A stretch of DNA of 64,000 nt from Bacteroidota bacterium (lineage in GTDB: Bacteria; Bacteroidota; Bacteroidia; Bacteroidales; JACABE01). Below the pieces are notes generated by a model. That model was not told where the DNA came from, did no database searches, and saw nothing but the letters and a program-made list of their open reading frames with translations. The stretch is taken from contig JACABE010000007.1 in the NCBI GenBank assembly GCA_013377005.1, positions 1-64,000 on the forward strand, in the 5' to 3' direction. Below are positions 17,777-25,323 of this stretch, in pieces; position 1 is the first letter of the stretch; each line of letters begins with the position of its first letter. A program made the position numbers and the translations under genes.

Positions 17777-19939
17777 TTATTCAATAATATTCATTTCTTT
17801 AATCAGATTCTGAGCATTCGCCATCTTGTCAATACAGAAAAGAACATAGCGGATATCCACACATATTGTACGTTGCAATTCAGGTTCAAAAGCAATATCG
17901 CCACTCATGGCTTCCCAGTTGCCATCAAAAGCAATACCAATAAGATGTCCGTCGCCATTAATAACCGGGCTGCCTGAGTTGCCCCCCGTAATATCATTGG
18001 TAGTTAAAAAACAAGTAACCAAATCGCCATTGCTGCCATACCTGCCAAAATCTTTTTTGTTGTACAATTCTTTTAATTTGGCTGGAACAATAAACTCATC
18101 ATTCGTTGGGTCTTCTTTTTCCATTACTCCTTTTAAGTGGGTAACATAATCGTAGTGAACTGCATCAGCTGCTGTATAATCCAATACTTTGCCGTAAGTC
18201 ATACGCATGGTAAAATTAGCATTGGGATAGAATTTTTTAGTAGGTTGCATTTCGCGCAAAGCTGCAACAAATAAACGTTTAGCAACATTTAAACGAGTAT
18301 TGATATCTTTTTGTGCAGTATTTGTTTTTATAAAAGCATTGTAAATAGATAAGGTAGTTTTATTAATTAAATCCTTTTGGAATTTCTTTAAATTAGGTTT
18401 CTTAATGAATTTTGCAAAGCTTTCTTCGGAAGCAAACACTGAACTTTCAAAAGCTTCGTCGGTAAATTTTTGGATATCCCCTTTGTATTCTTTTTTGATA
18501 AACTCAAAAATATCGGGCAACATATCTGCAGGCATTTCCTTGCGATACAGTTCCAAACCGGCTGCAAAAAGTTTCTTTTCGGTAGCAGGAGCACAATCTT
18601 TGTATAATTCTTTAATAATATCGGTAAAAGCATCGTAAGCTTCAGGTTTGGTATCTTTCTTTTCAATTAATGCAGATATTCCCATGGTTTGCAATGGAGC
18701 CAATAATACTTTTGAACTCATTAATATTCCCTGAAAATACCATAAATTCATTTCCGATTTTGTTTCCATTAACTGCTTGGAGGCAGTGGCAAGATCTTGT
18801 ATTACATTTCCATATTTGGCTTTACGTGCAGGGTCTGCATTAATCCAAGCCTGTAATTGATCTTCAAGTTCTTTCTTTTTGTCTAATACTTTCAGTCTTT
18901 TCAATCCTCTGCTTTCGCCGATTTTATTTTTCCAAACATTAGCCAATTGAGCATAAGTAGAAGCATATTTAATTCTAATATTTGCATCAGCATCCATGTC
19001 TTTTTTCATAATAGGCAACATGGTATTACCCGAATTGATAATAGCAGGATTGGCTTGTTCAAGCGTTGACTGAATACCGTAAGAAGTCATATATCGTTCT
19101 GTACTTCCAGGATATCCCCAAATCATAGCATAATCATCTTTCTTTACACCTTTAATGTTGATAGGCAAAGAATGTTTTGCTTTTAAAGCAATATTTTTTT
19201 CTGAAAATTTTGCAGGTTTGCCATCAGGAGCTGTATAAACTCTGAACATACTGAAATCGCCGGTATGACGAGGCCACATCCAGTTATCGGTATCACCGCC
19301 AAATTTACCAATGGCAGAAGGTGGTGCACCTACCAAACGTACGTCTTCATATACTTCGTAAACAAACATATAATATTCATTTCCATCAAAAAAACTTTTT
19401 ATCTGAACTTCATATTTTCCTTTTTCACCGGCTTCCTTTTTAAGTTTATCCGATGCTTTAGTAATAGCAGCTCTTCTTGAAGCATTTGACATGGTATCGT
19501 TAACATCAGCCAATACTTTTTTAGTTACATCTTCCATGCGAACCAAAAAAGTAGCAGTTAAACCTTCAGTAGGAATTTCTTCTGATTTACTGTAAGCCCA
19601 GAATCCATTGGTCAAATAATCATGACCTACGGTACTATGTTTCTGAAGCGATTCATAACCACAATGATGATTGGTCAATAATAAACCTTCGTTGGAAACA
19701 ACTTCCGCGGTACAAAAATTACCAAAATTAACAATGGCATCTTTTAAACTTGAATGATTGATACTGTATAATTCTTCTGCTGTAAGGTGAAGTCCCATTT
19801 TTTGCATATCCACATAATTGAGTCTTTCGATAAACATGGGTAACCACATTCCCTCATCAGGTGGATTTATTGGTTTTGCATTGGTTTGAAGTGAACACAA
19901 GCCTATCAGCATAAAGGCAATAATAAATAATTTTTTCAT
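17777..19939 (-). CDS. S46 family dipeptidyl-peptidase, DPP7-type
   Basis: 720 residues with a Sec signal peptide (MKKLFIIAFMLIGLCSLQTNA). It is a periplasmic serine peptidase that removes dipeptides from peptide N-termini. The chymotrypsin-like halves are seen at TNHHCGYES (catalytic His at 91/92) and at DITGGNSGSPV (Ser655). Counting from Ser655, residue 673 is Gly (IAFDGNWEAMS). In Porphyromonas gingivalis DPP11 this position is Arg, which reads acidic P1 residues, and in DPP7 it is Gly. The sequence therefore predicts DPP7-like preference for hydrophobic or broad P1. The length matches the family. The gene is followed by a strong terminator. Confidence 0.93.
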   Translation of the reverse strand: MKKLFIIAFMLIGLCSLQTNAKPINPPDEGMWLPMFIERLNYVDMQKMGLHLTAEELYSINHSSLKDAIVNFGNFCTAEVVSNEGLLLTNHHCGYESLQKHSTVGHDYLTNGFWAYSKSEEIPTEGLTATFLVRMEDVTKKVLADVNDTMSNASRRAAITKASDKLKKEAGEKGKYEVQIKSFFDGNEYYMFVYEVYEDVRLVGAPPSAIGKFGGDTDNWMWPRHTGDFSMFRVYTAPDGKPAKFSEKNIALKAKHSLPINIKGVKKDDYAMIWGYPGSTERYMTSYGIQSTLEQANPAIINSGNTMLPIMKKDMDADANIRIKYASTYAQLANVWKNKIGESRGLKRLKVLDKKKELEDQLQAWINADPARKAKYGNVIQDLATASKQLMETKSEMNLWYFQGILMSSKVLLAPLQTMGISALIEKKDTKPEAYDAFTDIIKELYKDCAPATEKKLFAAGLELYRKEMPADMLPDIFEFIKKEYKGDIQKFTDEAFESSVFASEESFAKFIKKPNLKKFQKDLINKTTLSIYNAFIKTNTAQKDINTRLNVAKRLFVAALREMQPTKKFYPNANFTMRMTYGKVLDYTAADAVHYDYVTHLKGVMEKEDPTNDEFIVPAKLKELYNKKDFGRYGSNGDLVTCFLTTNDITGGNSGSPVINGDGHLIGIAFDGNWEAMSGDIAFEPELQRTICVDIRYVLFCIDKMANAQNLIKEMNIIE

Positions 19940-20040
19940 TTTTAAGTTTTTTAATGAATAGTAATATTTTACAAAATTAAATAATTGACGTTAAATAAAG
20001 ACATCATTTTGATCTTAAGTTTAAGATTTTCGATAAAACC

Positions 20041-21039
20041 TTACTTCATCCGGTCAGACAGTATCTTTATTTCGATAAAAGGAGAAATGTTTTCATACAA
20101 GATGTTGTACATGGCATCCATAATAGGCATTTCAACCTGATACTTTTCGTTGATAATATGAATACAATTAGCTGCATAATAGCCTTCAGCTATCATTTTC
20201 ATTTCCAATTGAGCTGATTTTACCGAATAACCGCTGCCTATCATGGTACCAAATGTTCGGTTGCGGCTGAATTGTGAGTAAGCAGTAACCATTAAATCGC
20301 CCAGATAAACTGAATTTGTAAGTTCACGGTTAATGGGGTGAACATTCTCAATAAACTTTTCCATTTCCTGAAGAGCATTGGATATAAGAACTGCCAGAAA
20401 ATTATCGCCATAACCCAAGCCTTTGCAAACGCCAGCAGCAATAGCATAAATATTTTTCAACACAGCTGCATATTCTGTACCGTAAATATCATCAGAAGTA
20501 CTGGTTTTTACATAGCGACAACGCAAACAATCTGCCATAAATTCAGCAAGTTCATTGTTTTGTGAGGCTACAGTTAAATAAGTTAATTTTTCAAGTGCAA
20601 TTTCTTCAGCATGGGAAGGACCACTGATAATACCTATATACTGAAAAGGAATTCCGAAATTCTGATTAAAAAAATCGGCAATTATCAGATTATGGCTTGG
20701 AATAATACCTTTGGTAGCCGAAAATATTTTTTTATTCTTGAAAATCTCTTTAGGTAATTCGGACAAAGCATCATACATAAAAGCTGCAGGAATAGCAAAT
20801 ATCAGACATGTTGCATTATTAATGATTTCATAAATATCGTTACTGATATTAAGTTTTTGAGAATCTAGTTCAACAGAACTCAAATATAAAGGATTATGAT
20901 GATATTTTTCAACGCCCTCTTTTACTTCGCTTTCGCGAACCCACCAATTAACACAATCAACATTATTCTGTAAAATTTTCACCAAAGCGGTTGCCCAGCT
21001 TCCACTGCCAATCACTGCATAGTTTTCTTTTGTATCCAT
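20041..21039 (-). CDS. gpsA: Glycerol-3-phosphate dehydrogenase [NAD(P)+]
   Basis: 332 residues, cytoplasmic. It makes sn-glycerol-3-phosphate from dihydroxyacetone phosphate for phospholipid synthesis. The N-terminal Rossmann motif is AVIGSGSWATAL. The family signatures SGPSHAEEIA and EYAAVLKNIYAIAAG (with the catalytic Lys) are present, as are GDLMVTAYSQFSRNRTFG and the end segment EMPIMDAMYNILYEN. Length and order match GpsA. Its promoter is likely the TACTTTTG box on the minus strand at 21060-21067, upstream of the ATG. It is transcribed away from the flavoprotein gene next door. Confidence 0.95.
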   Translation of the reverse strand: MDTKENYAVIGSGSWATALVKILQNNVDCVNWWVRESEVKEGVEKYHHNPLYLSSVELDSQKLNISNDIYEIINNATCLIFAIPAAFMYDALSELPKEIFKNKKIFSATKGIIPSHNLIIADFFNQNFGIPFQYIGIISGPSHAEEIALEKLTYLTVASQNNELAEFMADCLRCRYVKTSTSDDIYGTEYAAVLKNIYAIAAGVCKGLGYGDNFLAVLISNALQEMEKFIENVHPINRELTNSVYLGDLMVTAYSQFSRNRTFGTMIGSGYSVKSAQLEMKMIAEGYYAANCIHIINEKYQVEMPIMDAMYNILYENISPFIEIKILSDRMK

Positions 21040-21341
21040 GAGCTTTGTTTATTGAAATGCAAAAGTAAGGAAAATTTTGTGATTTGGCGATTGGACGATA
21101 TTGAGATTTGGTGATTCGGAAATATGATAATTAGTAAATCTAACATCTAATCTAAATAGACTTATAAAATTTCTGAAGTTTTTTAAACCGACACATCAGC
21201 AAATCGCCAAACCCTTTGTGAATATATTAACAAAAAAACTTTATCAAAAACCCTTGAATTTTTAAATTATATGTAATTTTGCTAGCCATTTCAAAGCCGT
21301 TTAATATAATAATACAACAGAAATACAAAACGTTTCATACA
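21040..21341. other. Divergent intergenic region with an inverted TTTGGCGATT repeat
   Basis: No gene is seen. GATTTGGCGATT (21081-21092) and GATTTGGTGATT (21105-21116) are direct copies, and AATCGCCAAA (21202-21211) is an inverted copy. The -7 boxes for gpsA (minus, 21060-21067) and the flavoprotein (plus, 21274-21281) lie outside the repeats. They may be a regulatory site or a decayed dispersed repeat. Confidence 0.5.
21254..21281 (+). promoter_or_regulatory. Bacteroidota promoter of the flavo-iron-sulfur fusion gene
   Basis: A TTG -33 element (21254-21256) is followed after 17 bases by TAATTTTG (21274-21281). Transcription should begin near 21287, 55 nt before the ATG at 21342. This rules out the in-frame TTG at 21279. 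Confidence 0.6.
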
Positions 21342-24300
21342 ATGTATAAAATTACAAAACACCCCATTTTAAATATTCCAACTACCGAGAAAGTTTCATT
21401 TACTTTTGAAGGAAAAACTATAGAAGGAGAACAAGGATTTACCATTGCTGCTGCTTTGCATCAGGCTGGATTTCCTGTACACAGTCATAGCTTGCACAAC
21501 AGAGAACGCAGTCTCGAATGCGGTATTGGTAAGTGCGGTGCCTGCGAAATGCTGATTGATGGTAATATTAAACGTATTTGTATTACTAAAGTTGATGGTA
21601 TCAAAGAGGTAAGAGAAATTCCAAAAGATTACAATCCTGATGCCGTTGCTTATAAAAAAGAAGAAGCTGTTAAAGTTTATAAAACCCAGGTTGCCATTAT
21701 AGGTGCCGGTCCTGCCGGATTAGCCGCTCGAGAGGAATTGAACAAACATAGAGTAGCGAATATTGTCATTGATAACAATGATAAAATTGGGGGACAATTT
21801 TTAATGCAAACCCACCAGTTTTTCTTTTTCGAAAATGAAAAGAAATTCGGCGGTATGCGTGGTTTTGATATTGCCACAACATTGGCCGGAGATAATCATG
21901 ATGGTATTTTCCTTAATTCAACCGTTTGGGATTTGCTCGAGGGCAAACGCATTGCTGTTAAAAATGTATTGACTGAAGAGATTTATTATATTGATGCCGA
22001 GCAGCTGATTATAGCTACCGGAGCGGTTCCTTTTATGCCTACGTTTGAGAACGACGATTTACCGGGAGTATTTACTGCTGCCGTTGTTCAGAAAATGATG
22101 AACAATGAACTTACATTGCTGGGAAAAAGAATACTTACAGTAGGTGCAGGAAACATTGGTTATTTGACTTCTTATCAGTTGATGCAGGCAGGTGCTACTG
22201 TAAAAGCCATTATCGAAGCACAACCCCGTGAAGGCGGTTTCCCTGTTCAGGCAAATCGTGTTCGTCGTTTAGGCATTCCTGTGATGACTTCACATATTTT
22301 ATTAAAAGCCATTCCTAACAAAAACCACGACGGAATCATCGGTGCAGTGGTAGCTGAATGCGAAAACTTCAAGCCTATACCAGATACTGAAAAAATAATT
22401 GATGGCATCGATGCCATTAATATTTGTACCGGATTAATTCCTGACGATCAGTTGTTAATTAAAGGCAATGAAGTATTTGGCAGAAGTTGTTATGGTGCCG
22501 GAGATGCCATTCGTATTGGCGAAGGTACCAGTGCCGTGTTGAGAGGAAAACAGGTTGCTTTTGAAATTTTACAGGAAATAGGTGCCCGCTACGATTACGA
22601 TGAATACCTGGCACTTTCCAAAGAATATATCGATTCTCAACAACATCCGATGCGGATCATTGAAGAGCCTTTTCTGCCTTCAACTGAAAGAATGAACGCC
22701 AAAGGATTTGTGCAGATTGACTGTTTGTATGGTTTTGCCTGTAATCCATGTGCATTTTCATGCAAATATGGTGCAATTACCAAATCATCTACCAGCACTG
22801 TTCCTCAGATAGACTTTGAGAAATGTATCGGCTGTATGGATTGTGTATATCAATGTCCGGGTCTTGCCATCTTTGGTTACAACCTCCAAAAAGACTGGTT
22901 GTTCTTACCTATCGAATACGAAGCAAACGAAGGTGCGGAAGTATTTCTGGTAGATAATCAGGGGGCAAAACTGGGTGAGGGTGTAATTGAAAAAATATTA
23001 AAGAAAGCCAATAAAACCAATATTGCCAGAGTGAAATCTTTAAGCATCAAAGGCGAAGATTTGGTAAAGGTAAGAGGTTTTATAGTGAAAGAAAACTATC
23101 CTGAAAAAGTTGAGTTTAAACCAACTCAGGTTGTTGAATCGGAAACCTATGTTTGTCATTGCGATGATGTTTCTGTAGTTGAAGTATTGAGTATTGTAGG
23201 CGACAGAAAATTTATTTCGGTAGATGAAGTAAAACATACAACCCGTCTTGGAATGGGACCCTGCCGTGGCAAACGCTGTATTCCGCGTATGAAACAAATG
23301 ATACGCCCATACGGAGTTGAAATCGTAGGTGATGCAACACCCCGCGGTCCATTATCCAATCAGATAGGGATGGGTGAATTGTATCCATGCGATAAGCATG
23401 AAAAAATAATTACCAATCCAACGAATAAAGCCATTTCAAAATTCAAGGTAAAATCTTTTGTTGCCGGAGGTGGTATCGGTGGCAGTGCATTGTTCCGCTA
23501 TCTTTCCGAAGCAGGTATGCAACCCGTAATGGCCAACTTCGGACGTGGTGCTTCCTGGCGAAATATTGCCGGTGGTCGTCCGGCTTTCAGTGTTCCTGAA
23601 ATTTCTGACATTGCCATGCACAACCGTGAAATTTTTACTGAATTACAGCAACTAAAAAATATTGATTACCGACCGATTAAATATGTAAGTTTTGCCCATG
23701 ATGATGAAACTTACAAAGCATTGGATGCATCCAAAGCATGGTCAGATGCTTATATGGTAAATCCTGAAGATTTCAGCAAAGAAATTTCCCCTTATTTCAA
23801 CAATAATTTAAAAACGTATCAGGCAGCTTTGATTACCAATGATTGCTGGCAGGCTACTCCGGGTCGGGTAATTGACTTAATCCGCAGCATCGGCTTATCA
23901 AAAGGTGGCGAAATTCTGGAAGACTGTAAACTGATTGATGTTGAAAAACAAGGAAAAACCTATCGCATGATTGTGCAGAACCACGATAAAGAATATGTAG
24001 AATACGAAACCGAAATCTTTATCAATGCCATGGGACCTGAAGGCGAAAAATTTGCCCACAAACTTGGTATTGAAACCGGTTTATTCCCCGTTAAACATCA
24101 GGCATTTATTACCCGTCGTTTGCCAATGCTCGGAAAAGAAGGTAATTCACTCGATATGCTGATCGACCGCAGAAAATACAAAGGTTTTTCTGCTGTGTAC
24201 GGACAACAACTCCACGATACCGGACAGATCATCGGTTGTGCTTCGCCAAGCATTGAAGCATTGGAAACCGGACAAAATCTTAAAATCAATACCAAAGAAT

Positions 24301-24572
24301 TTTTGGAAATCGTTTCCGAAATCTTTGTTGACTGGATTCCCGAACTTTCTTCTGTCGGATTTCAGGCAGTATGGGCAGGTTATTATGTAGAACCCCGCTA
24401 TATTGTTGATACTGATTTAGGTTTGTTTGTCGGATTGAGAGGACATGGCTTTATGCTCGGTCAGTATCTTGCCAAAATGTATGTTGATAAACTCATGGGA
24501 CGCGAAGTTCCTGCTTACTTCGACCGACTGAAACTAAGCGGTGACGGATTGCCTGAAAAAGCATTTAAATAA
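21342..24572 (+). CDS. Multi-domain flavo-iron-sulfur oxidoreductase (fused HcnABC / PDH1-like amino-acid dehydrogenase)
   Basis: 1076 residues from the ATG at 21342. Domains in order: a [2Fe-2S] ferredoxin-like domain (about 16-96; C60, C65, C68, C80); an FAD/NAD pyridine-disulfide oxidoreductase domain (about 114-415; GAGPAG 121-126, GAGNIG 268-273); a bacterial ferredoxin-type region (C461, C467, C470, C474 and C495-xx-C498-xx-C501-xxx-C505); a BFD-like [2Fe-2S] domain (C605, C607, C641, C646); and a C-terminal DAO-type FAD domain (from about 703, AGGGIGGSALFRYL). In hydrogen cyanide synthase, octopine/nopaline oxidase and dye-linked proline dehydrogenases these are separate subunits. It probably oxidises an amino or imino acid and passes electrons through the clusters; the substrate is unknown. 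No signal peptide is present. Confidence 0.85.
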   Translation: MYKITKHPILNIPTTEKVSFTFEGKTIEGEQGFTIAAALHQAGFPVHSHSLHNRERSLECGIGKCGACEMLIDGNIKRICITKVDGIKEVREIPKDYNPDAVAYKKEEAVKVYKTQVAIIGAGPAGLAAREELNKHRVANIVIDNNDKIGGQFLMQTHQFFFFENEKKFGGMRGFDIATTLAGDNHDGIFLNSTVWDLLEGKRIAVKNVLTEEIYYIDAEQLIIATGAVPFMPTFENDDLPGVFTAAVVQKMMNNELTLLGKRILTVGAGNIGYLTSYQLMQAGATVKAIIEAQPREGGFPVQANRVRRLGIPVMTSHILLKAIPNKNHDGIIGAVVAECENFKPIPDTEKIIDGIDAINICTGLIPDDQLLIKGNEVFGRSCYGAGDAIRIGEGTSAVLRGKQVAFEILQEIGARYDYDEYLALSKEYIDSQQHPMRIIEEPFLPSTERMNAKGFVQIDCLYGFACNPCAFSCKYGAITKSSTSTVPQIDFEKCIGCMDCVYQCPGLAIFGYNLQKDWLFLPIEYEANEGAEVFLVDNQGAKLGEGVIEKILKKANKTNIARVKSLSIKGEDLVKVRGFIVKENYPEKVEFKPTQVVESETYVCHCDDVSVVEVLSIVGDRKFISVDEVKHTTRLGMGPCRGKRCIPRMKQMIRPYGVEIVGDATPRGPLSNQIGMGELYPCDKHEKIITNPTNKAISKFKVKSFVAGGGIGGSALFRYLSEAGMQPVMANFGRGASWRNIAGGRPAFSVPEISDIAMHNREIFTELQQLKNIDYRPIKYVSFAHDDETYKALDASKAWSDAYMVNPEDFSKEISPYFNNNLKTYQAALITNDCWQATPGRVIDLIRSIGLSKGGEILEDCKLIDVEKQGKTYRMIVQNHDKEYVEYETEIFINAMGPEGEKFAHKLGIETGLFPVKHQAFITRRLPMLGKEGNSLDMLIDRRKYKGFSAVYGQQLHDTGQIIGCASPSIEALETGQNLKINTKEFLEIVSEIFVDWIPELSSVGFQAVWAGYYVEPRYIVDTDLGLFVGLRGHGFMLGQYLAKMYVDKLMGREVPAYFDRLKLSGDGLPEKAFK

Positions 24573-24614
24573 GCTTTTTGTTGTTCTGTCTGTTAAACTT
24601 CAAGGAGTTTACGG

Positions 24615-24648
24615 TATGCTGTTGTTAATATAAATGAACAACAGCATA
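24615..24648. terminator. Terminator-like hairpin after the flavoprotein gene
   Basis: TATGCTGTTGTT (24615-24626) pairs perfectly with AACAACAGCATA (24637-24648). It lies 42 nt after the stop codon. The T tract following it is interrupted, so its strength is uncertain. Confidence 0.6.
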
Positions 24649-25285
24649 TTACTACTTTATTCTTATCTTGCTTGAGTGCTACCAAACAACACTCAACCTT
24701 AAACAATTTACACTACAAAACAAACGTCGCTTTTGATATGCAAATGTTTTCGGTAGCCGTCCACTTGGACAGATGCCTCCGACAGCCGTCGGATGATGCC
24801 GGGAAGATGGACAGCTGTCTTTGAAAGCTGTTATTACTGCATTTTAATATTTACTGCATCTATTTTATCAGATATGAATGCGCTGCAACTACTACATGCG
24901 AAGAGAGTTTTTTTTCATTAAACATCATTGCCAATTCACGAATAGATCGAATATTTAATATCGAATACAATTGAAAAATAAATACATCTTGTCGAAAAAC
25001 GTTGGCAAAATATTAATTTTCCGTTTGATAATTTGTAAATAAATATAAATATGTTTGCATAAGCTATTAAAATAAAAAAACTTATATACATGTAAATATA
25101 AATTCTTTGTATTAATTTTCAGTTTATATAAACAAGACATGTCTCATTAAATAAAGTCAATCGCACATTTAAAAAAATTTGGGTTTTGCCGAAGTACAAA
25201 CCAAGATAAAAACCCAAATGAACATTACTTTTTGTTCTGTCATGACAAAAAAAGAAGAAAGTGATGTTATATTAAAAAAAATATC

Positions 25286-25317
25286 CGTAATTTTGTCCGT
25301 GTACGTAAAAATGTCCG
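25286..25317 (+). promoter_or_regulatory. Promoter with two 14-bp direct repeats before the methyltransferase gene
   Basis: CGTAATTTTGTCCG (25286-25299) and CGTAAAAATGTCCG (25304-25317) are direct repeats with an 18-bp period. The first contains the -7 box TAATTTTG (25288-25295); the second ends seven bases before the ATG at 25324. Protein binding here would cover both promoter and translation start, as expected for an autoregulated restriction-modification operon. Confidence 0.6.
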
Positions 25318-25323
25318 CAAAAT

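Larger units (their letters stand above)
24573..25323. other. Long intergenic region before the restriction-modification operon
   Basis: No convincing gene on either strand. It contains a terminator-like hairpin (24615-24648), a GC-rich block at about 24750-24830 with the small palindromes GTCC-ACTT-GGAC (24759-24770) and CCGAC-AGCC-GTCGG (24779-24792), then about 450 bases of AT-rich DNA. A hairpin TTTGGGTTTT/AAAACCCAAA lies near 25180-25222. The end holds the promoter and repeats described separately. The base composition shift hints at a boundary of inserted DNA. Confidence 0.6.

Noticed and set aside
17777..19939. DPP11 (Asp/Glu-specific) assignment
   Set aside because: Position 673 is Gly, not Arg.
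21279..21341. TTG start for the flavo-iron-sulfur protein
   Set aside because: The TTG lies inside the -7 box; the first conserved residues follow the ATG at 21342.
24955..25140. Small minus-strand gene in the gap before the restriction operon
   Set aside because: Very AT-rich, low-complexity translation with no motif or ribosome-binding context.
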